From the NCBI GenBank assembly GCA_016707175.1, contig JADJIB010000011.1, positions 62,001-126,000 of the forward strand: a stretch of DNA of 64,000 bases. Direction: 5' to 3'. The notes under the pieces are model-generated. The model saw nothing but the letters and a program-made list of their open reading frames with translations. It was not told the DNA's origin and did not search any database. The DNA comes from Candidatus Phosphoribacter hodrii (GTDB lineage: Bacteria; Actinomycetota; Actinomycetes; Actinomycetales; Dermatophilaceae). Each line of letters begins with the position of its first letter. The stretch's first letter is position 1. Of this stretch, positions 9,356-17,377 are shown piece after piece. Position numbers and translations under genes: made by a program.

Positions 9356-9859
9356 ATGACCACCGATTCCGATTTCAAGGCCCTCGTCCGCGCCCGGATG
9401 GCCCTGACCGGCCAGACCTACACCGCCGCCCGCGCCGACGTGATCGCCGAACGTGGCCCGGCAGCGGACCCCCATCAGCCGGGTCCCACCGAACCCGAGA
9501 CCGATCTGCAGCGATCGGCGGACGACGCGTTCTACGGCAAGACTGTGCGGTCGTTCTTCGACGGCGATCGGCTGCGCGCCGTCCCGGCCAAGCGCAAGGC
9601 GAGGGTCGTCGTGCTCCTGGAGCTGCTCAAACGCTTCGAGGCAGGCCGGACCTACGCCGAGCCGGAGGTCAACGCGCTGCTGCGACAGGCCCACGACGAC
9701 GTGGCCTTCCTGCGTCGGGAGTTGGTCGACTACCGCTATCTCGAGCGCGCGGACGGCCGCTACTGGGTCACCACCCAGACACCAGAGCGGGACGCCAACG
9801 AGGCGCAGGAGGTGCCGACCGCCGAGGCGGCCCTCCTGGAGGCGATGCGCCGGTCCTAG
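9356..9859 (+). CDS. DUF2087-domain protein
   Basis: A 167-residue soluble protein. Residues 1-30 carry the pattern FKALVRARMALTGQTYTAARAD, a short helix-turn motif common in small actinobacterial proteins. Residues about 60-135 (KTVRSFFDGDRLRAVPAKRK through LERADGRYWVT) match the DUF2087 architecture, which looks like a small winged-helix fold and occurs at the end of some transcription factors. A nucleic-acid-binding role is therefore plausible but unproven. ATG 9356 is preferred over the open frame from 9230 because GGAG lies at 9340-9343 and the extra residues look like translated leader. The gene stands alone between the helicase and the convergent aminotransferase, whose stop is only 2 bases away. 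The 212 bases upstream hold no other gene. Confidence 0.75.
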   Translation: MTTDSDFKALVRARMALTGQTYTAARADVIAERGPAADPHQPGPTEPETDLQRSADDAFYGKTVRSFFDGDRLRAVPAKRKARVVVLLELLKRFEAGRTYAEPEVNALLRQAHDDVAFLRRELVDYRYLERADGRYWVTTQTPERDANEAQEVPTAEAALLEAMRRS

Positions 9860-9861
9860 CG

Positions 9862-11214
9862 TCAGCGGGGCAGGGTGCCCAAGGCCTCGGCAAAGACCTC
9901 GTGGTGACGCTGGACGTCGGCAACCGTCGTCGTCGGAGCCATGAGCGCCATGTTGTGGAATGGCGTTAGGAGGATCCCGCGGTTGACCAGGTAGAGGTGC
10001 AGATAGTCCTCGAGCTCACCGTCGGCCGATGCCGCCGCCTGCGTTCCGTTGCGTGGGTACGGCTGGGCAAAGCGGTATTCACCGCGGGCGCCCAGCTGGT
10101 TGATCGACCACGGCAGGTGGTGCTCGTCGATGAGCGACTGCACACCGTCGACGAACACCGTTGCGGTGTCGATCATCCCGGTGAACGCGTCGTCGGTCAG
10201 CACGTGCTCGAGGGTCGCCCGCATCGCTGCCACCGACAGCGGGTTGCCGGCCAGGGTGCCGCCCACCCCGCCCATGTCGACCAGGTCGAGGTCGGTCCGG
10301 GACAAGGCCCTCGCGGCCAACTCGGCGGACAGGCCATACGCCCCCGTTGGTATGCCGCCGCCGATCGCCTTCCCGATGACGACGACGTCGGGGGAGAGCC
10401 GATCCCGCTGGGTCATCCCGCCCGGCCCCGCCGAGAAGGTATGCGTCTCGTCGATGATGAGCAGGGTGCCGTGTCGACGGGTCACCTCGCGGACGGCGTC
10501 GAGGTAGCCCGGGTCCGGCAGGACGATGCCGATGTTGGTCAGCGCAGGCTCCATCAACACCGCCGCCACATCACCGTGAGCCAGTTGCTTCTCCAGGCCC
10601 TCGATGTCGTTGAACTCGGCCACCCGGCTGGTCATCGTCACATCGACCGGCGAACCGACGTTGCCCGGCCGGCTGGTGCCCTCGCCATCTTCGCCGACGA
10701 CGATGAGCGACTCGTCGACCGACCCGTGGTAGCAGTAGCTGTTGACGAGGATCTTCGGTCGCCCGGTGAGGGCTCGCACCAGCCGGATCGCCCAACGGTT
10801 GGCGTCGGTCGCGGTGAGCGAGAAGCTCCAGACGTCCATCCCGAACCGGCGCGACAACTCGGCGCCCACCCATTCGGCATCCTCGGTGGGGAGCATCGTC
10901 GTCAGCCCGCCGAGGTGATCGACTCGCCGTCGAATGGCGGCAACGACCGGCTCGGGGGAGTGCCCCGCCATCGCGCCGGTGTCACCCAGGGCGAAGTCGA
11001 TGTAGTCGTTCCCGTCGATGTCCCACACCCGGCTCCCGCGACCGCGCTCGAAATAGAGCGGGAAGCCGCCCGCTTTCTTGTTCATCCAGGTCATCGGCAC
11101 CCGCCCGAAGAGGTGGTCAGCCCGGCCGTATGCCGCCGCGGAGCGCGGATGGGCGGCGGCGAAGCGGTCCTGCTCGGAAGACATGAGGGCGGCCAGGCGG
11201 GTGCGGTCGATCAT
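9862..11214 (-). CDS. class-III aminotransferase, glutamate-1-semialdehyde aminomutase-like
   Basis: A 450-residue PLP enzyme of aminotransferase class III. It shows SRVWDIDGNDYIDFALGD at the N-terminus, the cofactor-binding DETHTFSAGPGG, and the Schiff-base lysine in VVIGKAIGGGIPTGAYG (Lys282). Architecture and motifs fit the HemL-like branch, which moves or removes amino groups on small amino acids. It is unlikely to be the haem-pathway HemL, because no other haem gene is nearby and the sequence departs from it (for example the unusual SLTATDANRWAIRLVRA block). A transaminase with an unassigned amine substrate is the safer call. It is transcribed towards the DUF2087 gene and is divergent from holA, whose probable start is about 50 bases from this gene's start. 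Confidence 0.85.
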   Translation of the reverse strand: MIDRTRLAALMSSEQDRFAAAHPRSAAAYGRADHLFGRVPMTWMNKKAGGFPLYFERGRGSRVWDIDGNDYIDFALGDTGAMAGHSPEPVVAAIRRRVDHLGGLTTMLPTEDAEWVGAELSRRFGMDVWSFSLTATDANRWAIRLVRALTGRPKILVNSYCYHGSVDESLIVVGEDGEGTSRPGNVGSPVDVTMTSRVAEFNDIEGLEKQLAHGDVAAVLMEPALTNIGIVLPDPGYLDAVREVTRRHGTLLIIDETHTFSAGPGGMTQRDRLSPDVVVIGKAIGGGIPTGAYGLSAELAARALSRTDLDLVDMGGVGGTLAGNPLSVAAMRATLEHVLTDDAFTGMIDTATVFVDGVQSLIDEHHLPWSINQLGARGEYRFAQPYPRNGTQAAASADGELEDYLHLYLVNRGILLTPFHNMALMAPTTTVADVQRHHEVFAEALGTLPR

Positions 11215-11264
11215 GGGAGGCCATCATGCCCGAGGTGTCACCGCTGCGTGGGAGGCTTGCGGGC

Positions 11265-12221
11265 GTGAGTGTTCCGCCGTTCGTCCTCATCACCGGCTCT
11301 GAAGGGCTGCTCGCCGAGCGCGCCCTGGCCTCGGTGCTCGCCGAGCTGCGCCACACCGAGCCGGACCTCGAAGCGATCCGGGTGGCTGCTGCGGCATACG
11401 AGGGCGGGGTTCTGGCCCTGCATGCGAGCCCGTCGCTCTTCGGCGGCGCGAAGGCGGTCGTCGTCGAGGACTTCGACGAGGGCGGCGAGGAGTTGCAGGC
11501 TGACGTCCTCGCGTTGGTCGCCGCGCCGGCACCCGACCTCACGCTCGTCGTCATGCACAAGTCCGGTCAGCGCGGCAAGAAGGCTCTCGACGCGTTGAAG
11601 GCGGCCAGGGCTCAGGTCATCGAGTGCCCGCCGATCAAGACCGACCGAGACAAGGCCGACTTCGTCACCCATGAGTTCCGCAGGCAGGGTCGCAAGGTCA
11701 CGCCGGGTGCCGTTCAGGCGCTGGTCGAGGCGGTCGGCAAGGATCTGCGCGAGCTCGCGTCGGCCTGCAGCCAACTGGTCGCCGACACGGTCGGGGTCGT
11801 CGATGAGCGGGTGGTCGAGACCTATCACGCGGGCAAGGTGGAGGCGAGCGGCTTCCGGGTCGCCGACGCCGCTCTGGCCGGTCAGACGAGCGAGGCACTG
11901 CGGCTGCTGCGCCACGCGATCGCGACCGGCGTCGACCCGGTGCCGATCGTCGCCGTCCTCGCCTCGCAATTGCGCACCCTGGTCAAGGTGGGTGCGGCCG
12001 GGCGCGGGTCGTCGGCCGGGATCGCCAAAACCCTCGGCATGGCTCCCTGGCAGGTCGACAAGGCCCGCCGATCGATTTCCGGATGGGACGGGCCCGGGTT
12101 GGGCGTCGCCATCCAGGCGGTCGCGGCCGCCGACGTCGAGGTCAAGGGTGGGGGCCGCGACCCGGTGTATGCCGTGGAGCGCGCCATCCTCTCCATCGCC
12201 GCCGCCCGTCGGTCCGGCTGA
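11265..12221 (+). CDS. holA: DNA polymerase III, delta subunit
   Basis: A 318-residue protein matching HolA, the clamp-loader subunit that opens the beta sliding clamp during replication. Supporting blocks are FVLITGSEGLLAERAL at the N-terminus, VVVEDFDEGGEELQADVLAL, the central KTDRDKADFVTHEFRRQGRKVTP-like segment, and the C-terminal VLASQLRTLVKV and KTLGMAPWQVDKARR typical of bacterial delta. GTG 11265 is preferred: GGGAGG lies about 10 bases upstream and the family begins at PPFVLITG. ATG 11226 is an in-frame alternative. In many actinobacteria holA follows comEA-comEC; here the upstream neighbours are instead an aminotransferase and a DUF2087 gene. It is followed, 200 bases on, by rpsT, the usual neighbour. 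Confidence 0.93.
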   Translation: MSVPPFVLITGSEGLLAERALASVLAELRHTEPDLEAIRVAAAAYEGGVLALHASPSLFGGAKAVVVEDFDEGGEELQADVLALVAAPAPDLTLVVMHKSGQRGKKALDALKAARAQVIECPPIKTDRDKADFVTHEFRRQGRKVTPGAVQALVEAVGKDLRELASACSQLVADTVGVVDERVVETYHAGKVEASGFRVADAALAGQTSEALRLLRHAIATGVDPVPIVAVLASQLRTLVKVGAAGRGSSAGIAKTLGMAPWQVDKARRSISGWDGPGLGVAIQAVAAADVEVKGGGRDPVYAVERAILSIAAARRSG

Positions 12222-12245
12222 CCCCAGGCTCGTTGGGCGCGCCAA

Positions 12246-12276
12246 TTGGGAAGGGCGGCCCGCCCGCTGCTAGATT
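12246..12276 (+). promoter_or_regulatory. candidate rpsT promoter
   Basis: TTGGGA (12246-12251) and TAGATT (12271-12276) are separated by 19 bases, slightly longer than the ideal spacing but close to housekeeping -35 and -10 elements. They lie about 145 bases before rpsT, leaving room for a structured leader. Inferred from sequence only. Confidence 0.4.
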
Positions 12277-12285
12277 GACCCCTTG

Positions 12286-12311
12286 CGTGCGCGCCTGGTC
12301 GTGCGCGCACG
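12286..12311 (+). promoter_or_regulatory. hairpin in the rpsT leader
   Basis: CGTGCGCGC (12286-12294) pairs perfectly with GCGCGCACG (12303-12311) across an 8-base loop, about 110 bases before the rpsT start. A leader hairpin is expected if S20 represses its own translation, as known in E. coli, but no S20-binding consensus is recognised here, so the role is an inference. Confidence 0.4.
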
Positions 12312-12420
12312 ATCGCACCACCCAGCGCGACTCAACCACGGGTGTCCCCACGCCCGGTCCCGAGCCGCGTCTGCCGCCCTCTAACGGCATACCCGCACCG
12401 ACCGAAAGAACCGATCACCA

Positions 12421-12681
12421 GTGGCAAACATCAAGTCTCAGCTCAAGCGCATCAAGACCAACGAGAAGCGCACCGAGCGCAACAAGGCGGTCAAGAGCGA
12501 GCTGCGCACGTGGATCCGCAAGTTCCGCGACGCCGCGGCCTCCGGTGACGCCGAGGCGGCTAAGTCCGCCCTGCAGGCCGCCAGCCGCAAGCTCGACAAG
12601 GCCGTCTCCAAGGGCGTCATCCACGCCAACCAGGCAGCCAACAAGAAGTCCTCGATGGCCCGCAAGGTCGCCAGCCTCTAA
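12421..12681 (+). CDS. rpsT: 30S ribosomal protein S20
   Basis: An 86-residue basic protein with the standard S20 pattern: MANIKSQLKRIKTNEKRTER at the N-terminus (initiated at GTG), SKGVIHANQAANKKS near the C-terminus and three predicted helices. S20 binds 16S rRNA early in assembly of the small subunit. The ribosome-binding site is weak (GAAAG about 15 bases upstream), in keeping with a regulated leader. It ends with TAA directly abutting the terminator repeat at 12682. Confidence 0.98.
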   Translation: MANIKSQLKRIKTNEKRTERNKAVKSELRTWIRKFRDAAASGDAEAAKSALQAASRKLDKAVSKGVIHANQAANKKSSMARKVASL

Positions 12682-12741
12682 AGGCGACGACGCGGCATAC
12701 GTCAAAGGGTCGGCTCCCGTGTGGGAGCCGACCCTTTGCGT
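12682..12741 (+). repeat. terminator module, copy 1 of a 60-bp direct repeat
   Basis: Starts at the base after the rpsT stop codon. Begins AGGCGACGACGCGGCATACG and includes the terminator hairpin. It is almost identical to 23625-23685, with one extra C in the loop and one T/C change in the second copy. The two copies are in the same orientation and enclose 10.9 kb. Confidence 0.9.
12704..12737 (+). terminator. rpsT intrinsic terminator
   Basis: A perfect 15-bp stem: AAAGGGTCGGCTCCC at 12704-12718 pairs with GGGAGCCGACCCTTT at 12723-12737 around the loop GTGT. The T/A ends make it usable on both strands, so it also serves the convergent MarR gene whose stop is at 12787. Confidence 0.9.
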
Positions 12742-12786
12742 CTCGCGCCAGTGGCGGGTTTCAGGCGACGGTCGACTAGGGAACCC

Positions 12787-13260
12787 CTAGAAGTAGAGCC
12801 CCCGGACCTGCTGATCCAAAGCTGTGGCGTCGTCGCCGGCCATTGCCGTGAGCACCGCTCTGAAGGTAGCCACCGATTCCCTGCCGTGTTCGCGAACCAG
12901 GCGAGCCTCGGTGCGGCGATGAAACCGCCGAGCCGCGGCAAGCGCAGCCAAGCCACGGTCACTGAGGCGCACGGGCCGGGCGCGAGCATCGCCGGGGCTC
13001 TGGTCGCGCACGACGTAGCCGCGCGTCTCCATGTCCTGGATGATCTGCCCGGCCCCCTGCTTGGACACCTCCAGGAGCCCAGCAAGCTCACTCACCGTGC
13101 GCGAGCGATCGCTCAGGAGACGAAAGACCAGGCCGTCAGACTTCCCCACGTCATCGAAGCCGTGGGCAGCCAGATCGGCGTGCAAAGCGCGCACAAACCC
13201 CTGGTAGGCCAGCAAGACCGAGATGCCGATGTCTGAAACGGGTTGCGCAGCGGGTGCCAT
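12787..13260 (-). CDS. MarR-family transcriptional regulator
   Basis: A 157-residue winged-helix protein. The recognition region is visible as RTVSELAGLLEVSKQGAGQIIQDMETRGYVVRDQ, followed by the wing DARARPVRLSDRGLAAL, the classic MarR arrangement; flanking helices form the dimer interface. It is divergent from a cupin gene, with a perfect 38-bp palindromic region between the two starts, so it most likely represses both itself and the cupin gene until a ligand releases it. No ligand can be deduced. The gene lies just inside the segment bracketed by the duplicated terminator. Confidence 0.9.
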   Translation of the reverse strand: MAPAAQPVSDIGISVLLAYQGFVRALHADLAAHGFDDVGKSDGLVFRLLSDRSRTVSELAGLLEVSKQGAGQIIQDMETRGYVVRDQSPGDARARPVRLSDRGLAALAAARRFHRRTEARLVREHGRESVATFRAVLTAMAGDDATALDQQVRGLYF

Positions 13261-13268
13261 AACCTCAT

Positions 13269-13306
13269 GATAGACAAGTTCACTTGGACAAGTGAACTTG
13301 TCTATC
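13269..13306. promoter_or_regulatory. tandem palindromic operator between the marR and cupin genes
   Basis: A perfect inverted repeat with 18-bp arms (13269-13286 and 13289-13306) and a 2-bp centre. It consists of two 12-bp palindromes, CAAGTTCACTTG (13275-13286) and CAAGTGAACTTG (13289-13300), whose centres are 14 bp apart. Each is the size of a MarR dimer site. The position between divergent starts, ending 13 bases before the cupin ATG, makes a repressor site very likely. Confidence 0.85.
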
Positions 13307-13319
13307 GAGGAGAGCGAAC

Positions 13320-13694
13320 ATGTTTGTCACTCGAGGCGCCGAGGCGCCGACCTTCGACCTGCCCGGAGTGCGCTTCACGCCGCTCGCCGCGCCGACGCTG
13401 GGATCGGCAGACCTGTGCCTCTGGCGCCTGGACGTCGACCCCGGGCTGGAGTCCCCTGAGGCCCACGTGCTCGATCAGGACGAGATCTTCGTGGTTGTCG
13501 CAGGCACGATCTCCCTGTCGATCGGTGGCATGCGTCTGACCGCCGGCGACGCTGCGATCATCCCCGCCGGCGAGCCGATTCAGTTGAGCAACCCGGGCTC
13601 GGAGCCGGCCACGGTGCATGTGGCGATCCGGTCTGGCTTCACCGCGACCGCCGCGGACGGCACGTCGATAGGGACGCCGCCCTGGGCGGCCTGA
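13320..13694 (+). CDS. cupin-domain protein
   Basis: A 124-residue single-cupin protein. The two conserved cupin blocks appear as SPEAHVLDQDEIFVVVAGTI (His/Asp/Glu candidate metal ligands) and GDAAIIPAGEPIQLSN. Single-domain cupins bind small molecules or act as dioxygenases, isomerases or sensors, and the substrate is not evident. ATG 13320 has GAGGAGAG upstream (13307-13314). It is divergent from the MarR gene across the operator and is probably its target; the pair may form a small detoxification or sensing unit (inference). Confidence 0.88.
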   Translation: MFVTRGAEAPTFDLPGVRFTPLAAPTLGSADLCLWRLDVDPGLESPEAHVLDQDEIFVVVAGTISLSIGGMRLTAGDAAIIPAGEPIQLSNPGSEPATVHVAIRSGFTATAADGTSIGTPPWAA

Positions 13695-13734
13695 CCGTAG
13701 ACCGCCCTGATCCGCGAAGCATCGACCACTGGCT

Positions 13735-14634
13735 CTAGCGTTTCGCCGTGAGCCTTTGGATCGTGGCGTAGGTGTTACGGATGGCCTCCATGGACGCGTC
13801 GAAGTCCAGCTGGGCCACCCGGATGAACAGGCAGTCGATGACCATGAGTTGAGCAATGCGGCTGCCCAGGGCGCCGGACCGGAAACCGGTCTCCCGGGCA
13901 GCCGTGGTCAGCACGATGTCGGCGGCCTCGGTGAGGGGGGAGCTGCTGTGGTTGGTGATGGCGATGGTCGTGGCGCCCGCACTGCGGGCGAGCTCCAGGA
14001 ACGAGATGGTGTCCACGGTGGCGCCCGAGTGGGACAAGGCGACCGCCACGCAGCCCGGACCCAAGGTGGTGGCGGCTGGCCACGCCGCGTGGGAGTCGGG
14101 CCAGCGAAGCGCTGCTCGCCCGATCCGCACCAGTTTCTGTTGGAGGTCCTCGCCGACGAAGGAACTGGCGCCGAGGCCGAAGATGTCGATGCGAGTGGCA
14201 GCCGCGAGGGCATCGGCGGCCTTCCCTAGGGCGACGACATCCAGGACCTTGGTGGTGTCGGCGATGGACAGTGTCTCGGCGAGCGAGACCTTGGCGATGA
14301 TGTCCTCGATGCTGTCCGAGCGATCGATGTCGCGCGGGGTGCCGGCGAACGCCGCCGTCTCGAAGGACTCCCGGGTGACCTCACGCAGCACGTCGTTGCG
14401 CAGGTCCTTGAACCCCTTGTAGCCCAGTCGCTTGCACAAGCGGATCACTGAGGTCGTTGAGGTCCCGCTGCGTTCGGCGACCTCAGCGATGGCCAGTTCA
14501 GCCGACGCTTCGGGGTCGGCGAGGAAGAGCTCCGCGATGCGTCGCTCACTGGCCCGCAGGTTTGGGAGCAGGGTGCGCATGGTCACGAGGGCGGTGGACT
14601 GCCCCCCCTCGGAGCGTGTCGTCGATGCGGTCAT
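13735..14634 (-). CDS. MurR/RpiR-family transcriptional regulator
   Basis: A 299-residue regulator with an N-terminal HTH_6 domain (LRASERRIAELFLADPEASAEL, then VAERSGTSTTSVIRLCKRLGYKGFKDL) and a C-terminal SIS sugar-phosphate-binding domain (RIDIFGLGASSFVGEDL and VAVALSHSGATVDTISF). In E. coli MurR of the same family represses murQP and responds to MurNAc-6-phosphate. Here the gene is divergent from an operon containing murQ and anmK, so the same ligand is the natural prediction. ATG 14634 is preferred because GGAAG precedes it by 4 bases; an in-frame GTG at 14658 would add 8 residues and lacks a good ribosome-binding site. Confidence 0.88.
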   Translation of the reverse strand: MTASTTRSEGGQSTALVTMRTLLPNLRASERRIAELFLADPEASAELAIAEVAERSGTSTTSVIRLCKRLGYKGFKDLRNDVLREVTRESFETAAFAGTPRDIDRSDSIEDIIAKVSLAETLSIADTTKVLDVVALGKAADALAAATRIDIFGLGASSFVGEDLQQKLVRIGRAALRWPDSHAAWPAATTLGPGCVAVALSHSGATVDTISFLELARSAGATTIAITNHSSSPLTEAADIVLTTAARETGFRSGALGSRIAQLMVIDCLFIRVAQLDFDASMEAIRNTYATIQRLTAKR

Positions 14635-14659
14635 AGGACTTCCCGTCTTGGTGGTCACC

Positions 14660-14785
14660 AGACTCTAGTCAAGAGGAGGTAAGTCTAGTACATTTCGAAC
14701 CGTCGACATGTAAGTTAGCGACCTACCACCCGGCGTCACCTCCAGCCTACGGAGGACCAACGACAACGGCTCGGTTCGAAAGGAG
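14660..14785 (+). promoter_or_regulatory. candidate control region of the MurNAc operon
   Basis: The gap between the divergent regulator and the operon contains TCTAGT twice (14664-14669 and 14684-14689, exactly 20 bp apart), GTAAGT twice, and a 10-bp inverted pair TTTCGAACCG (14693-14702) and CGGTTCGAAA (14772-14781), the latter running into the ribosome-binding site AAGGAG. TACATT at 14689-14694 is a possible -10 box. Which element is the operator cannot be decided from one sequence. Confidence 0.4.
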
Positions 14786-14790
14786 TTCTG

Positions 14791-16347
14791 ATGGCTCGTC
14801 GTACACGCCTCTCGCGTGGCTCAGTTCCGTTGATCAGTCTCGGCCTTGCCTTCGCTATGGCTGCCTCCGCGTGCTCGTCAGGCACGGGTGGCGCAGCGTC
14901 GTCCAACGCGTCCAAAGCTGGCGGGAGCCTGGTGGTTGGGATCACCAGCGACCCCGACAATCTCTTCCCCTGGAAGGCCACGCAGTTCCAGGCCGTCAAC
15001 GTCCTACAGACGCTGTACGGCACGCTCACGGAGTTCGACAAGGACCTCAATGTCGTTCCCGGCCTGGCCGAGTCCTGGACCTACTCCGCGGACAACCTCA
15101 CCCTGACGATGAAGTTGCGCGCCGGCGTGAAGTTTGCTGACGGGAGCGCCTGCGACTCCCAGGACGTGAAGTTCTCGCTGGACAAGATCAAGGACAAGGC
15201 GACGGCAGCCGTTGCTGCGGCATCCGTGGCGTCGGTGACCAGCGTCGAGGCACCTGATGCGAACACGGTGGTCCTCAAACTCACCGCACCGGACGCCGCC
15301 CTGCTCGGGAACCTGGCCTCGATCAACATGGCCATCCTCCCGACAGACTCGACCGAGGCAGCGCTGAAGACCACGCCGGCCGGCACGGGGCCATTCATCC
15401 TCAAGGACCGCAAGCCGAGCCAGTCCATCACGGTGGCCCGCAACCCCGCCTACTGGGGCGACAAGACACCCCTGGAAACAGTCGAGTTCCGCATCATCCC
15501 GGACGAGACCTCCATCGTCTCGGCGATGCAGTCGAACAACGTCCAACTGGCGGTGTTGAATGACCCGCTGGTGGCCAAGACCGCCCAGGGTGGCAGCCTC
15601 ACCGTGACGAAGACGCCCCAACTCAGCTATCACGTCCTGCAGTTGAACGCCCGACGCCCTGCCCTCACCGACGTCAACGTACGTCTGGCGATGCAGTGTG
15701 CGGTCGACCGCCAGCAGGTCCTCGACACGGCTGCTCTTGGCGAGGGTGAGGTCATCGGACCGATCACCTCACCGGCATACCGCTCCGACCCGTCTGCTCG
15801 GCCATGTGCGTCGCGCGACCTCGCTAAGGCTGCCGAGTATCTGGCGAAGGCCGGCAAGTCCGATGGGGTGAGCGTCAAGACCATCGTGTCGCAGGGGGAG
15901 TACGCCACCTCGGTCGCCGAGGCCCAGAACCTCAAGGCTCAGTTGGCCGAAGCCAAGATCACCCTCGACCTGGATGTCCTGGCCTCCAACGCCTACGTGG
16001 ATCGCTGGGTGGCCGGCGACTTCGACGCCGCGGTCGCCCTCAACGGCGGTCGGCCGGACCCGGACGGTATGTACGGTCGCTACTTCACGAGCACGGGGAA
16101 CCTCAACAAGGTCGCCGGCTACAGCTCACCGGACCTGGACGCACTGTTCGCTCAAGGCCGCGAGTCGACCGACCCGACGGCCCGCAAGGCCACGTACGCC
16201 AAGGTCTCGCAACACCTTGAGGCCAACGCCGCGTGGATCTGGATGTTCTCGGGCTTCACCTACACGGTGGCCGCGCCGAAGGTCACCGGGTACCTCCCGA
16301 TGGCGAACGGTTCCGTGCAGTACCTCCGTTCGACCTCGCTGCCCTGA
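14791..16347 (+). CDS. ABC transporter substrate-binding lipoprotein (SBP_bac_5, peptide type)
   Basis: A 518-residue solute-binding protein of the DppA/OppA family. The N-terminus is a lipoprotein signal ending AAASAC-type (MAASACSSG, lipid Cys28), so it is tethered outside the membrane. Family blocks include NLTLTMKLRAGVKFADG, AGTGPFILKDRKPSQSITVARNPAYWG and LNARRPALTDVNVRLAM. Such proteins bind di-, oligo- or muropeptides or other ligands. Placement at the head of an operon with MurQ and AnmK points to MurNAc or muropeptides, as E. coli MppA does for murein tripeptide; this is inference. AAAGGAG at 14779-14785 supports ATG 14791. It is the first gene of an eight-gene run on the plus strand. 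Confidence 0.92.
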   Translation: MARRTRLSRGSVPLISLGLAFAMAASACSSGTGGAASSNASKAGGSLVVGITSDPDNLFPWKATQFQAVNVLQTLYGTLTEFDKDLNVVPGLAESWTYSADNLTLTMKLRAGVKFADGSACDSQDVKFSLDKIKDKATAAVAAASVASVTSVEAPDANTVVLKLTAPDAALLGNLASINMAILPTDSTEAALKTTPAGTGPFILKDRKPSQSITVARNPAYWGDKTPLETVEFRIIPDETSIVSAMQSNNVQLAVLNDPLVAKTAQGGSLTVTKTPQLSYHVLQLNARRPALTDVNVRLAMQCAVDRQQVLDTAALGEGEVIGPITSPAYRSDPSARPCASRDLAKAAEYLAKAGKSDGVSVKTIVSQGEYATSVAEAQNLKAQLAEAKITLDLDVLASNAYVDRWVAGDFDAAVALNGGRPDPDGMYGRYFTSTGNLNKVAGYSSPDLDALFAQGRESTDPTARKATYAKVSQHLEANAAWIWMFSGFTYTVAAPKVTGYLPMANGSVQYLRSTSLP

Positions 16348-16353
16348 TGGATC

Positions 16354-16384
16354 GGCTGCGGGTCCACCCCGTGGGCCCGCAGCC
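16354..16384 (+). terminator. intercistronic hairpin after the binding-protein gene
   Basis: GGCTGCGGG (16354-16362) pairs with CCCGCAGCC (16376-16384), and the inside pairs further (CCAC with GTGG). There is no T tract. A partial terminator or mRNA-stabilising hairpin after the binding protein is common in ABC operons and would make the binding protein more abundant than the permeases. Confidence 0.55.
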
Positions 16385-16411
16385 GCCACTTTCCACGCCT
16401 CGGAGGCACCC

Positions 16412-17377
16412 ATGACCATCCCGTGGCGGACCGTCGTCCGCCGGCTCCTCTCCATGATGGGCACCCTGCTTGGGGTCGCCATCTTCGTCTTCATCATGCT
16501 TCGCGCGATCCCGGGTAACCAGATCACCGCGGGACTCGGCACCGAGGCCGCCGCGCTCACGCCCGAGCAGCGAGCCGACCTTGAGGCCTATTACGGAATC
16601 GACAAGCCCCTGATCGTTCAGTTCTTCTCCTGGCTCGGGAACATCGCCACCGGCAATCTGGGGTTCTCGTCCCGGTCACAGGTGAGCGTCGCGAGCCTGA
16701 CGGTCGACGCGCTGCCGGTCACCATCGAGTTGGCGGTGTTGTCGATCATCTTGGCGCTGCTGATCGGCATTCCGTTGGGGATGCTCTCGGCGTCGAAACC
16801 GGACTCGGCCCGGGACGCAGTGGGACAGATCTTCGGGCTCGCTGGCCTCAGCATCCCGTCGTTCCTCTTGGCCAGCGCCTTGTTGACGGTGCTCTCGGCC
16901 AAGTTCGGCTTCAACCCCAACGGAGAGGCCTATGCGTCGCTCGCCGAGGACCCGGTCCGCAACCTGCGGCAGATGTTGCTGCCCTCCCTCACGCTGGGTT
17001 TCGGGATCGCCGCTCCCATCATGAGGACCACGCGCACGGCCTTGTTGGAGGTGCGATCCCAGGACTTCGTGCGCACGGCACGAGCCAAGGGCGTGGGAAA
17101 CAGACGCCTGCAGGTGCGCCACATCCTGGGCAACGCGCTCGTCCCGATCGTCACGATCACCGGTCTGCAGTTCGGGTACTTGCTGGGCGGCGCCGTGGTG
17201 GTGGAGCAGATCTTCAGCCTCCCCGGCATCGGCCGGCAGGTGCTCATCGGGATCCAAGGCAAGGAGTATGCCGTCGTCCAGAGCACGGTTCTCGTCATCG
17301 CCCTCCTCTTCGTTGTCGTCAACCTGCTCACTGACCTCCTCTACCGCGTCATCGACCCCCGGGTGCGTGCCTCATGA
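16412..17377 (+). CDS. ABC transporter permease (DppB type)
   Basis: A 321-residue membrane protein with six hydrophobic helices. It has the family N-terminus (VFIMLRAIPGNQITAGLG; ADLEAYYGIDKPLIVQFFSW) and the ATPase-coupling EAA loop VRTARAKGVGNRRLQVRHILGNAL. This is one half of the membrane channel of a dipeptide/nickel-type importer. CGGAGG at 16401-16406 supports ATG 16412. Its stop overlaps the start of the second permease by 4 bases (ATGA), so the two are translationally coupled and expected to form a heterodimer. Confidence 0.93.
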   Translation: MTIPWRTVVRRLLSMMGTLLGVAIFVFIMLRAIPGNQITAGLGTEAAALTPEQRADLEAYYGIDKPLIVQFFSWLGNIATGNLGFSSRSQVSVASLTVDALPVTIELAVLSIILALLIGIPLGMLSASKPDSARDAVGQIFGLAGLSIPSFLLASALLTVLSAKFGFNPNGEAYASLAEDPVRNLRQMLLPSLTLGFGIAAPIMRTTRTALLEVRSQDFVRTARAKGVGNRRLQVRHILGNALVPIVTITGLQFGYLLGGAVVVEQIFSLPGIGRQVLIGIQGKEYAVVQSTVLVIALLFVVVNLLTDLLYRVIDPRVRAS

